Counted from the stretch's first letter, positions 1 to 7,190 are shown. The stretch is 18,874 nucleotides of DNA from G963677915 sp963677915 (GCA_963677915.2 CAXXGE010000006.1:1-18874), one strand, 5' to 3'. A program made the numbers and translations. Notes: generated by a model not told the origin, from the letters alone.

Positions 1-783
1 ATGGAGGCCGCCCTTCTCTGCTGCATGGCGGAGGATTGTGTTGAAAACGATAGCAATGTTCTTGGCGGAACGGAGCGGGTTTTCGGGAAAGCGGTTCATC
101 AGGCTGGTCATGCCGTCGGAACTGTTGAAGAAAGTCATGGATTCCTCTAAGGCATTCTTATCACCGCTGGCGACCGCCTGGGTTAGCTGCCGCTCGAATT
201 CATAGCGACGTTCGATGTTGGCGATATCCTCTTCCAAGGTGCTCTCATAGAGTTCGATGCTACCAGTATCGATCAATTCGGATTGATAGAGGCAGGAATG
301 TGTCCGGGGTATCGTCTGCCCGAAAAGATTGAGACCGATATGGCCGAGGCTTTTGGCAGTGTCAGCCTGGTACATAGGCAGACTTTCGTAGTAGTTTCTC
401 AGCGCCTGGCAGCGGGAAATCGGAAGGGAAAGGGAGACGATGAAGGCGGACAACTGCTGCTCGGTGAGAGGACCAGTCAGGAATGGGCCTATGCGTACCA
501 TCCCCTGGTTCTCGCCGTTTAATGCCAGAGGAATGAAAACGAATTCCAAAAAAGAGGAGGTAGCAGCGGCGCAGTAGCGCAGTGTGCCACCCTTGCGGCA
601 ACGGTCGTCGATGACGGGATAATCTTTTTCGATATCGAAGTCAAGGACATCTGGTATATCCATGCTCTGGAAAGCGTGGACCTTCTGGAAGACTGCATCA
701 TACCAGACGACATCGAGTTGAGTCATTGCATTGAGATGGTACATACCCTGCATGACGAGCTGATGAAAGCTTATGAGTTCCAT
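1..783 (-). CDS. AraC-family transcriptional regulator, N-terminal part (cut by window edge)
   Basis: The minus strand is open from an ATG at 783-781 to the left edge, giving 261 residues with no stop. The start is supported by a GAGG ribosome binding site at 794-791, 7 bases upstream. The N-terminal half looks like a ligand-sensing domain. The last visible residues (around NIAIVFNTILRHAAEKGG) match the linker that precedes the helix-turn-helix domain in many AraC/YesN-type regulators of Bacillota; that DNA-binding part lies outside the window. The gene is divergent from the symporter/glycosidase pair starting at 942, the usual arrangement for a local activator of a sugar operon. The AraC call rests on the linker and context, since the helix-turn-helix itself is not visible. 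Direct control of the 942 operon is inferred. Confidence 0.8.
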   Translation of the reverse strand, partial: MELISFHQLVMQGMYHLNAMTQLDVVWYDAVFQKVHAFQSMDIPDVLDFDIEKDYPVIDDRCRKGGTLRYCAAATSSFLEFVFIPLALNGENQGMVRIGPFLTGPLTEQQLSAFIVSLSLPISRCQALRNYYESLPMYQADTAKSLGHIGLNLFGQTIPRTHSCLYQSELIDTGSIELYESTLEEDIANIERRYEFERQLTQAVASGDKNALEESMTFFNSSDGMTSLMNRFPENPLRSAKNIAIVFNTILRHAAEKGGLH

Positions 784-835
784 AAATATACCTCGCCTTT
801 CATGCTGATTAAAATGAGTGCTAAAAAACATAATA

Positions 836-870
836 TAAGTATAACACATTTCCTAGGTCCATACTATAAT
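836..870. promoter_or_regulatory. Candidate overlapping divergent promoters between araC-type gene and symporter operon
   Basis: In the 158-base divergent gap a perfect -10 box TATAAT lies at 865-870 on the plus strand, with a weak -35 (ATAACA, 841-846, 18-base spacer). On the minus strand an extended -10 (TGT then TATACT, -10 at 843-838) faces the regulator. The two promoters would overlap head to head. The weak -35 boxes suggest a need for an activator, consistent with an AraC-type protein. No clear operator palindrome stands out beyond short dyads such as CCTAGG at 852-857. Confidence 0.45.
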
Positions 871-941
871 GTATACAACAGCTCGAGTGTAGTCAACATC
901 CATTATGTTTTTGATTATAGTTATTCTAGGAGGAAAAAGGT

Positions 942-2402
942 ATGCAACAAAACACAAGCGACGTTTCGTACAATGACGCGAAACCTTGGCAAATCGGCTT
1001 TTTTGCACTGAACAACACAGCGACAAACCTGTATATGTTCCTGTTCATGTTCATCGCTTACTACGCAACAGGCGTTGCAGGACTTCTGGTCGTCATCGTC
1101 AGCACAATCATCACCTTCTCGCGCATCTGGGACGGTTTTACAGATCCGATTATCGGCTATCTGATCGACAGGACAGAAACGAAGATTGGTAAATTCAGAC
1201 CCTTCATGATGGCTGGAAATGCCATCCTGCTTTCACTGAGTGCACTTGTTATCTTTACGACACATCTTGTGCCTGAAGGATTCAGGCTGATCTACTTCAT
1301 CCTGCTGTACGCGCTTTACATCATCGGCTACACATTCCAGACCGCTTGCACGAAGGCGGCTCAGACAGTCCTTACAAATAATCCGCAGCGTCGTCCGATG
1401 TTCACCTTGTTCGACGGTATCTACAACACAGGTCTTTTCATAGGCGGGCAAATGTACATCGCTTCATACCTGGTTCCTAAAAACGGCGGCTTCAATATGG
1501 GATTCTTCGCTGAATTCTGGGCTACTGTAGCGGTTGTATCCGCAATCTTCACAACACTTGCAGTCATTTCCATCTGGAAAAAGGACGTCAAGGAAAACTG
1601 GGGCGAAGAAGTCGTTAAAACCAGCTTACGCGACTACTGGCCAATCATCAAAGGCAACAGGCCTTTGCAGATGCTGATCATTTCCGCATCCACTGACAAA
1701 CTGGCTAATCTGACAAAAACCAATGCAGTAACGACCGTCATTATCTTCGGCGTCCTGATGGGCAATTACGCCCTGTCCGGGAAACTTATGCTGATTACAG
1801 CTGTTCCTACCATCATCATCACCTATTTCGGTATCGGCTTTGCAAAGAAAGTGGGCATCAAGAAGGCGTACGTCGGTGCGACATGGCTTTCACTGATCCT
1901 CAGCACGGTCCTGTTCATATTCCTGAAATCGGTTGACATGACAAAGATGTCTATCGCACCGGTCAACGGACAGACTATCGTGTTCCTGACAATCCTGTCA
2001 CTGCTTGGCGGCGTGGTTGCTGTCGGCGGCAACATCGTCATCCCAATGATAGCAGACTGTGCAGACTATGAAAAAGCCAGAAGCGGGAGGTTCATCCCCG
2101 GCATGCTGGGTACGATCTTCTCCTTCATAGATAAGCTCATTTCCTCAGTAGCAACAGCTCTAATCGGTTTTATGGTCGCGATGATCGGCTTCAAGGAAAC
2201 ACTGCCGACCGTTGATACAGCTGCAACGCCAGCGCTCTTCTGGATGGGCATGCTCTTCTACATCGGCATACCGATGCTTGGGTGGATCGCTTCACTCATC
2301 GCAATGAAGTTCTATGACCTTGACGGCGAGAAGATGCACGAAGTGCAGAAGACGCTGCACGAAAGAAAAAGAAAAGTCAGCCTGCAGCCTGCGGTTGAAT
2401 AA
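942..2402 (+). CDS. GPH (MelB-type) sugar:cation symporter
   Basis: A 486-residue polytopic membrane protein of the glycoside-pentoside-hexuronide:cation symporter family within the major facilitator superfamily. The family signature is visible at residues 61-69 (R61, D64, D68, P69), where the acidic residues match the cation-coordinating positions of MelB. It is followed by the cytoplasmic loop DRTETKIGKFRPF and roughly twelve hydrophobic segments. The start is set by AGGAGG at 928-933, 8 bases before the ATG. The next gene, 35 bases downstream, is a GH2 glycosidase without a signal peptide. The pair would therefore import an intact beta-glycoside (galactoside or glucuronide) and hydrolyse it in the cytoplasm. 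The exact substrate cannot be read from sequence. The divergent AraC-type gene is the likely regulator. Confidence 0.9.
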   Translation: MQQNTSDVSYNDAKPWQIGFFALNNTATNLYMFLFMFIAYYATGVAGLLVVIVSTIITFSRIWDGFTDPIIGYLIDRTETKIGKFRPFMMAGNAILLSLSALVIFTTHLVPEGFRLIYFILLYALYIIGYTFQTACTKAAQTVLTNNPQRRPMFTLFDGIYNTGLFIGGQMYIASYLVPKNGGFNMGFFAEFWATVAVVSAIFTTLAVISIWKKDVKENWGEEVVKTSLRDYWPIIKGNRPLQMLIISASTDKLANLTKTNAVTTVIIFGVLMGNYALSGKLMLITAVPTIIITYFGIGFAKKVGIKKAYVGATWLSLILSTVLFIFLKSVDMTKMSIAPVNGQTIVFLTILSLLGGVVAVGGNIVIPMIADCADYEKARSGRFIPGMLGTIFSFIDKLISSVATALIGFMVAMIGFKETLPTVDTAATPALFWMGMLFYIGIPMLGWIASLIAMKFYDLDGEKMHEVQKTLHERKRKVSLQPAVE

Positions 2403-2437
2403 ATAAAATATCAATCGGGGCATATGAGGAGGTAATC

Positions 2438-4705
2438 ATGAGAGACATCAGAAACATAAATGCAAACTGGCAGTTCAGCAAGGATGAAACTGTCTGGGAA
2501 TCCGTAAACCTGCCACATACATGGAACGCCTATGACGGAGCAAACGGATTCGATTACTATAAGGGAGCCTGCTGGTACAGGAAAGACATCCTGCTCAAAC
2601 AGGATGATGCGGGAAAAAGGATTTTCCTTGAGTTCGAAGGGGCGGGCAGTGTCGCTGACGTTTATGTGAATGACGTCCATCTTGGGCAGCATAGAGGCGC
2701 GTTTTCAACATTCAGATTCGACGCAACGGAAGCGGTCCAGACTGGCGTGAACAAGGTTGCTGTAAAAGTGGACAATACGGTTGTGGAGGATGTGTATCCC
2801 CAGATGGCCGATTTCACCTTCTTTGGCGGACTCTACAGAAACGTCAACCTGGTCGTGGTCGAACCGGTCCACATTGAACTAATGGATTACGGATCTAAGG
2901 GCGTTTACATTTCCCAGGATTCCGTCAGCGAAAAGAAAGCTGAACTGTCCGCTAAAGTGCTTTTAAGGAACGACCAGGACGAAGCTGCTGCAGTCAGGGT
3001 CTGGATCGATTTTGCGGATGCAGAGGGTGTCATACAAGGCTATGCTGCAAAAGAAGCGCTACTGGAAGCAAAAGAAAGCAAAGCGGTTGTCATGCCTATG
3101 GTTGTTGATAATCCTGTTCTTTGGCACGGAAGAAAAAATCCCTATATCTATACAGCAAAAGTATCTGTACAGCTTTTCAACGATACTGTAGACAACATCG
3201 ACATCCCGATCGGCCTTCGTTATTTTGCTGTGGATCCCGAGGAAGGTTTCATCCTCAATGGAGAGTATACGAGACTGAACGGCGTCTCCAGACACCAGGA
3301 CAGAAAGGACATGGGATGGGCCATCACGCCAAAAGAGCATGATGAGGACATGGCGCTGATCAAGGAAGTGGGAGCTACATCCATAAGATTGGCCCACTAC
3401 CAGCATGACCAGTACTTCTACGACCTGTGCGACAAAGAGGGTATGGTCATCTGGGCTGAAATTCCTTTCATTTCAGTCATGTCCAAAACAGAACTTGAAG
3501 GCATCAATCCGAAGCAGCAGATGATTGAACTTGTCAGACAGAACTTCAACCACCCGTCCATCTGTTTCTGGGGTGTCCAGAACGAAATTCAGATCGGCGG
3601 CGACAGACCGGAAGTCAGGCGTCTGGTCAAGGAACTCAATGATCTGACGAAAAAAGAGGATCCGACCCGTTTGACAACGATGGCCAATGTCATGTTCGTA
3701 CCAGATGAGGACGAGTACAACTATACAACCGACATTGTTGGTTACAACAAATACTACGGCTGGTATCAGGGTCAGGCGGAAGATTTCGAGCCATGGCTTG
3801 ACGGTTTCCACAAAACCAATCCTAAGGTGTCCCTCTGCATATCCGAGTACGGCGCAGAAGGTATCATCCGCTACCACAGCGAAGCGCCAGAAGTGAAGGA
3901 CTACACGGAAGAATACCATGCACTCTACCATGAAACCGTATGGAATATCTTCAAGGAGAGAAAATACTTATGGGCTACCTATGTCTGGAACATGTTCGAC
4001 TTCGGCGCCAATATCCGCGACGAAGGCGGTGTCAAAGGCAGGAACAACAAAGGCCTTGCCACCTACGACAGGAAAGTGAAGAAAGACGCTTTCTATATGT
4101 ACAAAGCCCATTGGTCCGATGAAAAGTTCGTGCATATCGCTTCGAAGCGATTCGTAGAGCGTGCACAAGACACTGTCAATATCAAGATCTATACGACTTG
4201 CGACAAAGCGACTCTGACTGTCAATGGTCAAGTAGTTGAAACCAAGAGCGGCATAGAACCTGTCACCGTCTTCGAATCGGTGAAGCTGGGCGCTGGTGCG
4301 AACACGATAAGTGTGGTCGCTGAATCAAAAGACGGCACTGTCTGCACCGACAAGGCGTTCTTCGAACTGGTAACAGAGGAGAACCCTGCTTACAAAGCGC
4401 CGGAAGCCAAGGGAAGTGTCGTGGCCAACTGGTTCGATATGCCTGAGGATATGGAAGATGTGGAGGTCGAAGAACTGGTCATCCCTGAAGGGGCCCTTTC
4501 TACGAATGTATCCTTTGGCGAACTGATGGCTGTTCCTGAAGCCAAGCTGATCATCAACAAATATCTGGGTGATGTGGAAAGCCAGCCGATGTACGGCATG
4601 ATGGAAGGCATGAGCATTGATACGCTTGCAGAGATGGATTCTGAAACATTCAATGAAAAAGTGATCTTTAGAATTAATAAAGACTTGATACTAATAGAAA
4701 AATAA
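2438..4705 (+). CDS. Glycoside hydrolase family 2 beta-glycosidase (beta-galactosidase or beta-glucuronidase type)
   Basis: A 755-residue cytoplasmic GH2 enzyme with no signal peptide. Domain order: an N-terminal jelly-roll sugar-binding domain (about 1-165), an Ig-like beta sandwich (about 170-270), a TIM barrel (about 275-575) and C-terminal beta domains. The acid/base glutamate is E383 in the NHPS...WGVQNE motif, and the likely nucleophile is E470 in ISEYGAEG. The SRHQDRKDMGWA segment is also typical of GH2. The last ~65 residues (about 688-755) form a separate predicted helical module. AGGAGG lies 5 bases before the ATG. It probably shares a transcript with the upstream symporter and ends at a strong hairpin at 4718-4757. 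GH2 membership is firm. The choice between galactosidase, glucuronidase or another specificity is open. Confidence 0.92.
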   Translation: MRDIRNINANWQFSKDETVWESVNLPHTWNAYDGANGFDYYKGACWYRKDILLKQDDAGKRIFLEFEGAGSVADVYVNDVHLGQHRGAFSTFRFDATEAVQTGVNKVAVKVDNTVVEDVYPQMADFTFFGGLYRNVNLVVVEPVHIELMDYGSKGVYISQDSVSEKKAELSAKVLLRNDQDEAAAVRVWIDFADAEGVIQGYAAKEALLEAKESKAVVMPMVVDNPVLWHGRKNPYIYTAKVSVQLFNDTVDNIDIPIGLRYFAVDPEEGFILNGEYTRLNGVSRHQDRKDMGWAITPKEHDEDMALIKEVGATSIRLAHYQHDQYFYDLCDKEGMVIWAEIPFISVMSKTELEGINPKQQMIELVRQNFNHPSICFWGVQNEIQIGGDRPEVRRLVKELNDLTKKEDPTRLTTMANVMFVPDEDEYNYTTDIVGYNKYYGWYQGQAEDFEPWLDGFHKTNPKVSLCISEYGAEGIIRYHSEAPEVKDYTEEYHALYHETVWNIFKERKYLWATYVWNMFDFGANIRDEGGVKGRNNKGLATYDRKVKKDAFYMYKAHWSDEKFVHIASKRFVERAQDTVNIKIYTTCDKATLTVNGQVVETKSGIEPVTVFESVKLGAGANTISVVAESKDGTVCTDKAFFELVTEENPAYKAPEAKGSVVANWFDMPEDMEDVEVEELVIPEGALSTNVSFGELMAVPEAKLIINKYLGDVESQPMYGMMEGMSIDTLAEMDSETFNEKVIFRINKDLILIEK

Positions 4706-4717
4706 CAGGTTACCTAT

Positions 4718-4757
4718 AAAACAGAGAAAAGCACCGTGAGGTGCTTTTCTCTGTTTT
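4718..4757. terminator. Bidirectional intrinsic terminator
   Basis: A perfect 18-base stem (arms 4718-4735 and 4740-4757, loop GTGA) has A residues on its left arm and T residues on its right. It can therefore end both the plus-strand glycosidase transcript and the minus-strand small gene at 4764-4958. It lies 13 bases after the glycosidase stop and 7 bases after the stop of the minus-strand gene. Confidence 0.85.
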
Positions 4758-4763
4758 AATTCC

Positions 4764-4958
4764 TTAGACGGAACATCCATTGCAACTGGTACATTTGGAA
4801 GCTTCGCAAAGGGCAGGGGCATAGATTTCAAATCGGTTGTCCCTGGTTGTGAACCGACGAACGCTAGTATCTGTAAAAACGACACTGTCTTTTTCAAAGC
4901 GAATTTTGACAGGGAGCAAGGTCTTTTCATCATCCTCGATGATGCTGTCTATCAGCAT
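4764..4958 (-). CDS. Small protein with a cysteine-rich C-terminus, function unknown
   Basis: A 64-residue ORF from an ATG at 4958-4956. A plausible AGAGGA ribosome binding site lies 8 bases upstream. The body is charged (IIEDDEKTLLPVKIRFEKDS) and looks like a small beta-rich domain. The tail carries C51, C56, C59 and C62 (CEASKCTSCNGCSV), a possible metal or cluster ligand set. I do not recognise the family. The same frame is open further upstream to a TTG at 5048, but that codon lies in the loop of a terminator hairpin and is not credible. The strongest ribosome binding site upstream (GGAGG at 5008-5004) serves an ATG at 4996 in a different frame, so either a short upstream ORF is coupled to this gene or a frameshift has split it. 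The gene is convergent with the glycosidase. Confidence 0.55.
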   Translation of the reverse strand: MLIDSIIEDDEKTLLPVKIRFEKDSVVFTDTSVRRFTTRDNRFEIYAPALCEASKCTSCNGCSV

Positions 4959-4996
4959 GGGCTGAATCCTCTGGATTTCCTGTTCACTGTTCTCAT
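4952..4996 (-). other. 14-codon upstream ORF overlapping the start of the small Cys-tailed gene
   Basis: An ATG at 4996-4994 has an ideal GGAGG ribosome binding site 7 bases upstream. It encodes 14 codons and stops at TGA 4954-4952. That stop overlaps the ATG (4958-4956) of the 64-residue ORF, the geometry of translational coupling. Alternatively it is the true start of the downstream gene, separated from it by a one-base indel. Confidence 0.4.
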
Positions 4997-5020
4997 CTTT
5001 CCGCCTCCAAACTATACTGA

Positions 5021-5066
5021 AAAATAAAAAGGCCCAATGATGTCTCAAGAGAGCTCATCATTGGGC
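5021..5066 (-). terminator. Minus-strand intrinsic terminator or attenuator upstream of the small Cys-tailed gene
   Basis: A perfect 11-bp stem (5032-5042 with 5056-5066, 13-base loop) is followed on the minus strand by a U-rich run (5030-5021). No gene precedes it on that strand; its upstream side is the padR promoter region. It sits 13 bases before the GGAGG of the next minus-strand ORF. It may be an attenuator in a leader, or the end of a small RNA starting near 5087. A weak minus promoter fits: -35 TTGAGT at 5122-5117 and -10 TATTCT at 5099-5094, spacer 17. Confidence 0.6.
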
Positions 5067-5148
5067 TGTTCGATTCGTATATTTATTGACAACAGAATAC
5101 TACAGAGTCGAAGAAAACTCAATATTTCTATGTTTCTGTGCATGCTAT

Positions 5149-5177
5149 TTGACAATATAGAGTAGTGGAGGTATAAT
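5149..5177 (+). promoter_or_regulatory. Consensus sigma-A promoter of the padR operon
   Basis: A perfect TTGACA (5149-5154) and a perfect TATAAT (5172-5177) are separated by 17 bases, about 45 bases before the padR start. Such a strong promoter fits a gene held down by its own repressor, as is usual for PadR proteins. Confidence 0.85.
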
Positions 5178-5215
5178 GTAAGGGGAACTACTTGACATTG
5201 TAGAGTAGAGGAGGT
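5149..5215 (+). repeat. 24-bp imperfect direct repeat spanning the padR promoter and ribosome binding site
   Basis: Copies at 5149-5172 and 5192-5215 match at 21 of 24 positions (shared core TTGACA, then TAGAGTAG and GGAGGT) and start 43 bases apart, about four helical turns. The first copy covers the -35 box and spacer; the second covers the AGGAGG of padR. It may be a tandem PadR operator or a duplication of the promoter segment. Confidence 0.7.
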
Positions 5216-5221
5216 GGGACC

Positions 5222-5557
5222 ATGGCATATCATTCCCAGATGATAAAAGGCCTGTTGGAAGGCTGTATCCTTAAAATACTCCAGAAGCAAGAAACCTATG
5301 GCTACAGGGTGGCGGAGCAGCTCAGGCAGTCCGGTTTCGCTGAACTCAACGAAGGGAGTGTATATCCTGTTCTGGTCAGGCTGGAAAAGAGGAAGCTCCT
5401 GGTGTCCAAGCTGAAGGATTCACCCCTCGGGCCCCGCAGGAAATACTATCGGTTGAGCAAGGAAGGCACGCAGCGTCTGACGGAATTTGAAACTTCATGG
5501 ATGGAAGTGCGCGATAATGTGGATAAGATCTTGGAAGGAGATGGCATTGATGAATAG
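5222..5557 (+). CDS. PadR-family transcriptional regulator
   Basis: 111 residues, the size of short (subfamily-2) PadR repressors. The winged helix fills residues 5-85: the GCILKILQKQETYGYRVAEQL helices, the NEGSVYPVLVRLEKRKLL recognition region and the PRRKYYRLSKEG wing. A short C-terminal helix serves for dimerisation. AGGAGG at 5209-5214 sits 7 bases before the ATG. The stop overlaps the start of the next gene by 8 bases, so the two are translationally coupled. Together with a membrane protein this forms the common PadR plus membrane-protein two-gene arrangement. The effector is unknown. Autoregulation through the repeats at 5149-5215 is inferred. Confidence 0.92.
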   Translation: MAYHSQMIKGLLEGCILKILQKQETYGYRVAEQLRQSGFAELNEGSVYPVLVRLEKRKLLVSKLKDSPLGPRRKYYRLSKEGTQRLTEFETSWMEVRDNVDKILEGDGIDE

Positions 5558-6350
5558 AAGAGGGAAAATGATTGGCATATTCGTTCTATTGGTGCTTTTA
5601 GGCGTACTGGCGTTTTTCTACTATGCAGCAGCAGGCAAACAGGATACAGGTGGCGGTATCGTAGTAAGTGTGGTGGCAGTCTTGGCAGTGGCTTCCTTGG
5701 TACTCTTATATGTACAAAGAAGAAATGAGAAAAAGAATCTGTCCGGCAGTTATCTTGAGGCTTATGATGAAGTCGTCCAAAGAATCGGCACAAGCAACCT
5801 TTCTTATATAGATAAAAGGGAAGCGACTAGACAGGTCATGGAAATTCTTACCGAGGCCAGACGTGAGCAAAAAGAGGTAGGAGAAGCTATCGGCGACTGC
5901 AATGGATTTGCCGACAATTTGATTGGTGCTTATGGCGGCGTACGGTCTGTTTTGTCAGCAATCATCCGAGGTGCCCAGTTCCTGATGGGCTATGCTTTGT
6001 TTCTGCAGATGATCACCTGGATGATGAGCCGTCAGGTTGAAGGGATTGGTTTTTTTGAGACACCGACTCTGCTGATGACCCATGTAGCTTATGGCATCAT
6101 CGTCATGGTTGCGCTGCCGATATTGAACCTGGGATCGGCGAAGAAGCATGCGGCATTGTACATGATTGCGGCTGTGCTTATTGTCGTCGGTGTGACAGCA
6201 GTCTTTATCTATGGCGCGCGGGGTGGATTCCTTGAACCGTTGTATCAGGAAATGGTCGTATTTCCGGGAGCGGGAGCCATTGCAGTCTGGTTGATTGGTA
6301 TTGTGCTCCTGCAGCTTGCCTATAAGAAGGTGGGCAGGGTGAAATTATAG
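5550..6350 (+). CDS. Integral membrane protein coupled to PadR, function unknown
   Basis: 266 residues from the ATG at 5550, which overlaps the end of padR and has AAGGAG 9 bases upstream. Earlier in-frame starts lie deep inside padR and have no suitable ribosome binding site. Two hydrophobic segments at the N-terminus (IGIFVLLVLLGVLAFFYY and a second near residues 35-55) are followed by a soluble helical region of about 75 residues (SYLEAYDEV through IGDCNGFADN). Four further membrane segments fill the C-terminal half. I do not recognise a named domain with confidence. Membrane proteins paired with PadR often sense or respond to envelope or drug stress, but nothing in this sequence proves that role. 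Confidence 0.75.
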   Translation: MNRRGKMIGIFVLLVLLGVLAFFYYAAAGKQDTGGGIVVSVVAVLAVASLVLLYVQRRNEKKNLSGSYLEAYDEVVQRIGTSNLSYIDKREATRQVMEILTEARREQKEVGEAIGDCNGFADNLIGAYGGVRSVLSAIIRGAQFLMGYALFLQMITWMMSRQVEGIGFFETPTLLMTHVAYGIIVMVALPILNLGSAKKHAALYMIAAVLIVVGVTAVFIYGARGGFLEPLYQEMVVFPGAGAIAVWLIGIVLLQLAYKKVGRVKL

Positions 6351-6464
6351 TATAGCGTTTGGATCGGGTGGGCTGAATTTTCTGCCATACCTGGTGGGTT
6401 GGTTCAAGGAGGCATAAAGTGGTATAATTATCATATAGCGTTCTAGAGAACGCTATATGATAAT
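6344..6464. promoter_or_regulatory. 38-bp perfect palindrome with an upstream half-site, before the thioferritin gene
   Basis: Arms of 18 bases (6427-6444 and 6447-6464) are perfect inverse complements around a 2-base centre. A TATAAT box at 6423-6428 (weak -35 TTGGTT at 6399-6404, 18-base spacer) abuts the left arm, so the start of transcription would fall inside it. A further arm-like copy at 6344-6359, over the stop of the previous gene, matches the left arm at 14 of 16 positions including TATAGCGTT. This is most simply a dimer-binding operator with an auxiliary site; an mRNA hairpin is the alternative. Confidence 0.6.
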
Positions 6465-6485
6465 TCAATCAAGGAGGTTAAAAGA

Positions 6486-7001
6486 ATGGGAAAAAGAGCA
6501 GTAGAAATTCTGGACCTGGATGTGAATGTGCTGATTAATACGCTGAATGAAGCGCTGGCTGAAGAGTGGCTTGCCTACTACCAGTACTGGGTTGGGTCGA
6601 GACTGATGGAAGGGCCGATGAGGAATGAAGTGGAAGCGGAGCTCCTGATCCACGCAACAGAGGAATTGGGTCATGCAGAACTTCTGCTCTCGCGGATTAT
6701 TCAGCTTGGCGGGACACCGCTGACCAGCCCGACCCTTTGGATGGAGAAGGCGAAATGCGGCTACAACGAGCCGACGGATCCCTATGTTGAAGTGATTTTG
6801 GAGCAGAACCTTGAAGGTGAACGCTGTGCCATCAGCAGGTACCAGAATCTGGCTCAAATGACCTATGGAAAAGACCATGCCACCCACCAGATTGTCACTC
6901 AGATCCTCAATGATGAACTGGAGCATGAAGAGGATATCGAGGCATTCATCAACGACATCGAACGTCTGAAGGATGACATCAGAAAAATAAGGCTGGACTA
7001 G
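6486..7001 (+). CDS. DPS-like thioferritin (DPSL / bacterioferritin-like ferritin-family protein)
   Basis: 171 residues forming a four-helix ferritin-like domain. Di-iron ligand candidates are E27 in ALAEEWLAYYQYW, E60 and H63 in EELGH, E110 in LEGER, and E144 and H147 in DELEH. This pattern is that of bacterioferritin/DPSL proteins rather than classical Dps. Two cysteines, C91 (KCGY) and C114 (GERC), correspond to the cysteine pair near the metal centre that gives thioferritins their name. Members of the family form 12-subunit cages that oxidise iron with peroxide and protect anaerobes from oxidative stress. AAGGAGGT lies about 7 bases before the ATG. The 38-bp palindrome immediately upstream suggests tight regulation. 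Confidence 0.85.
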   Translation: MGKRAVEILDLDVNVLINTLNEALAEEWLAYYQYWVGSRLMEGPMRNEVEAELLIHATEELGHAELLLSRIIQLGGTPLTSPTLWMEKAKCGYNEPTDPYVEVILEQNLEGERCAISRYQNLAQMTYGKDHATHQIVTQILNDELEHEEDIEAFINDIERLKDDIRKIRLD

Positions 7002-7129
7002 TGCCAGGGGGTCAGACCTTTTGGCACGCTATAGACAATGAAAAATGGCCGATGAGCAGCTTGATTGCTGACTCATCGGCTTCATTATTGTCTCGCTGGC
7101 GGTGCCAAAAGGTCTGACCCCCTGGCACT
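7000..7129. repeat. REPIN-like inverted repeat pair (repeat family A) around an inner hairpin
   Basis: Arms at 7000-7027 and 7102-7129 are perfect 28-base inverse complements. Each arm is itself bounded by GTGCCA...TGGCAC. The interior holds a long imperfect hairpin (7048-7056 with 7072-7080, extended by AGACAAT...ATTGTCT). The layout of two opposed palindromic units around a spacer matches REPINs mobilised by RAYT (REP-associated tyrosine transposase) enzymes; no such gene is in the window. The first arm starts inside the thioferritin stop codon, and the structure probably also acts as a transcript-end hairpin. Confidence 0.8.
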
Positions 7130-7130
7130 A

Positions 7131-7159
7131 TTGACAACGCCGACTGGTTAAACTACTAT
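7131..7159 (+). promoter_or_regulatory. Promoter for the AEC transporter gene
   Basis: TTGACA at 7131-7136 and TACTAT (4 of 6) at 7154-7159 are separated by 17 bases, immediately after the inverted repeat and 31 bases before the gene. Confidence 0.6.
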
Positions 7160-7190
7160 GAGAGTAAATCATTGCACAGGGGAGAAGTAG

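Noticed and set aside
362..713. Small minus-strand ORFs inside the first 783 bases
   Set aside because: They lie in other frames of the open AraC-type reading frame, which alone has a recognisable protein sequence and a ribosome binding site.
283..1011. Plus-strand ORFs at 283-522 and 676-1011
   Set aside because: The first is antisense to the regulator. The second crosses the divergent promoter region and overlaps the symporter start in another frame, with no family resemblance.
4999..5048. TTG at 5048 as the start of the Cys-tailed protein
   Set aside because: The codon lies in the loop of an intrinsic terminator and the extra residues would be encoded by the stem and its U tract.
5487..5549. 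Earlier start for the PadR-coupled membrane protein
   Set aside because: It would extend the overlap with padR by over 60 bases without a ribosome binding site; ATG 5550 has AAGGAG at good spacing.
6427..6464. Fur or PerR box
   Set aside because: The ATTATCA and TGATAAT ends are in the opposite order and too far apart for a 7-1-7 type box.
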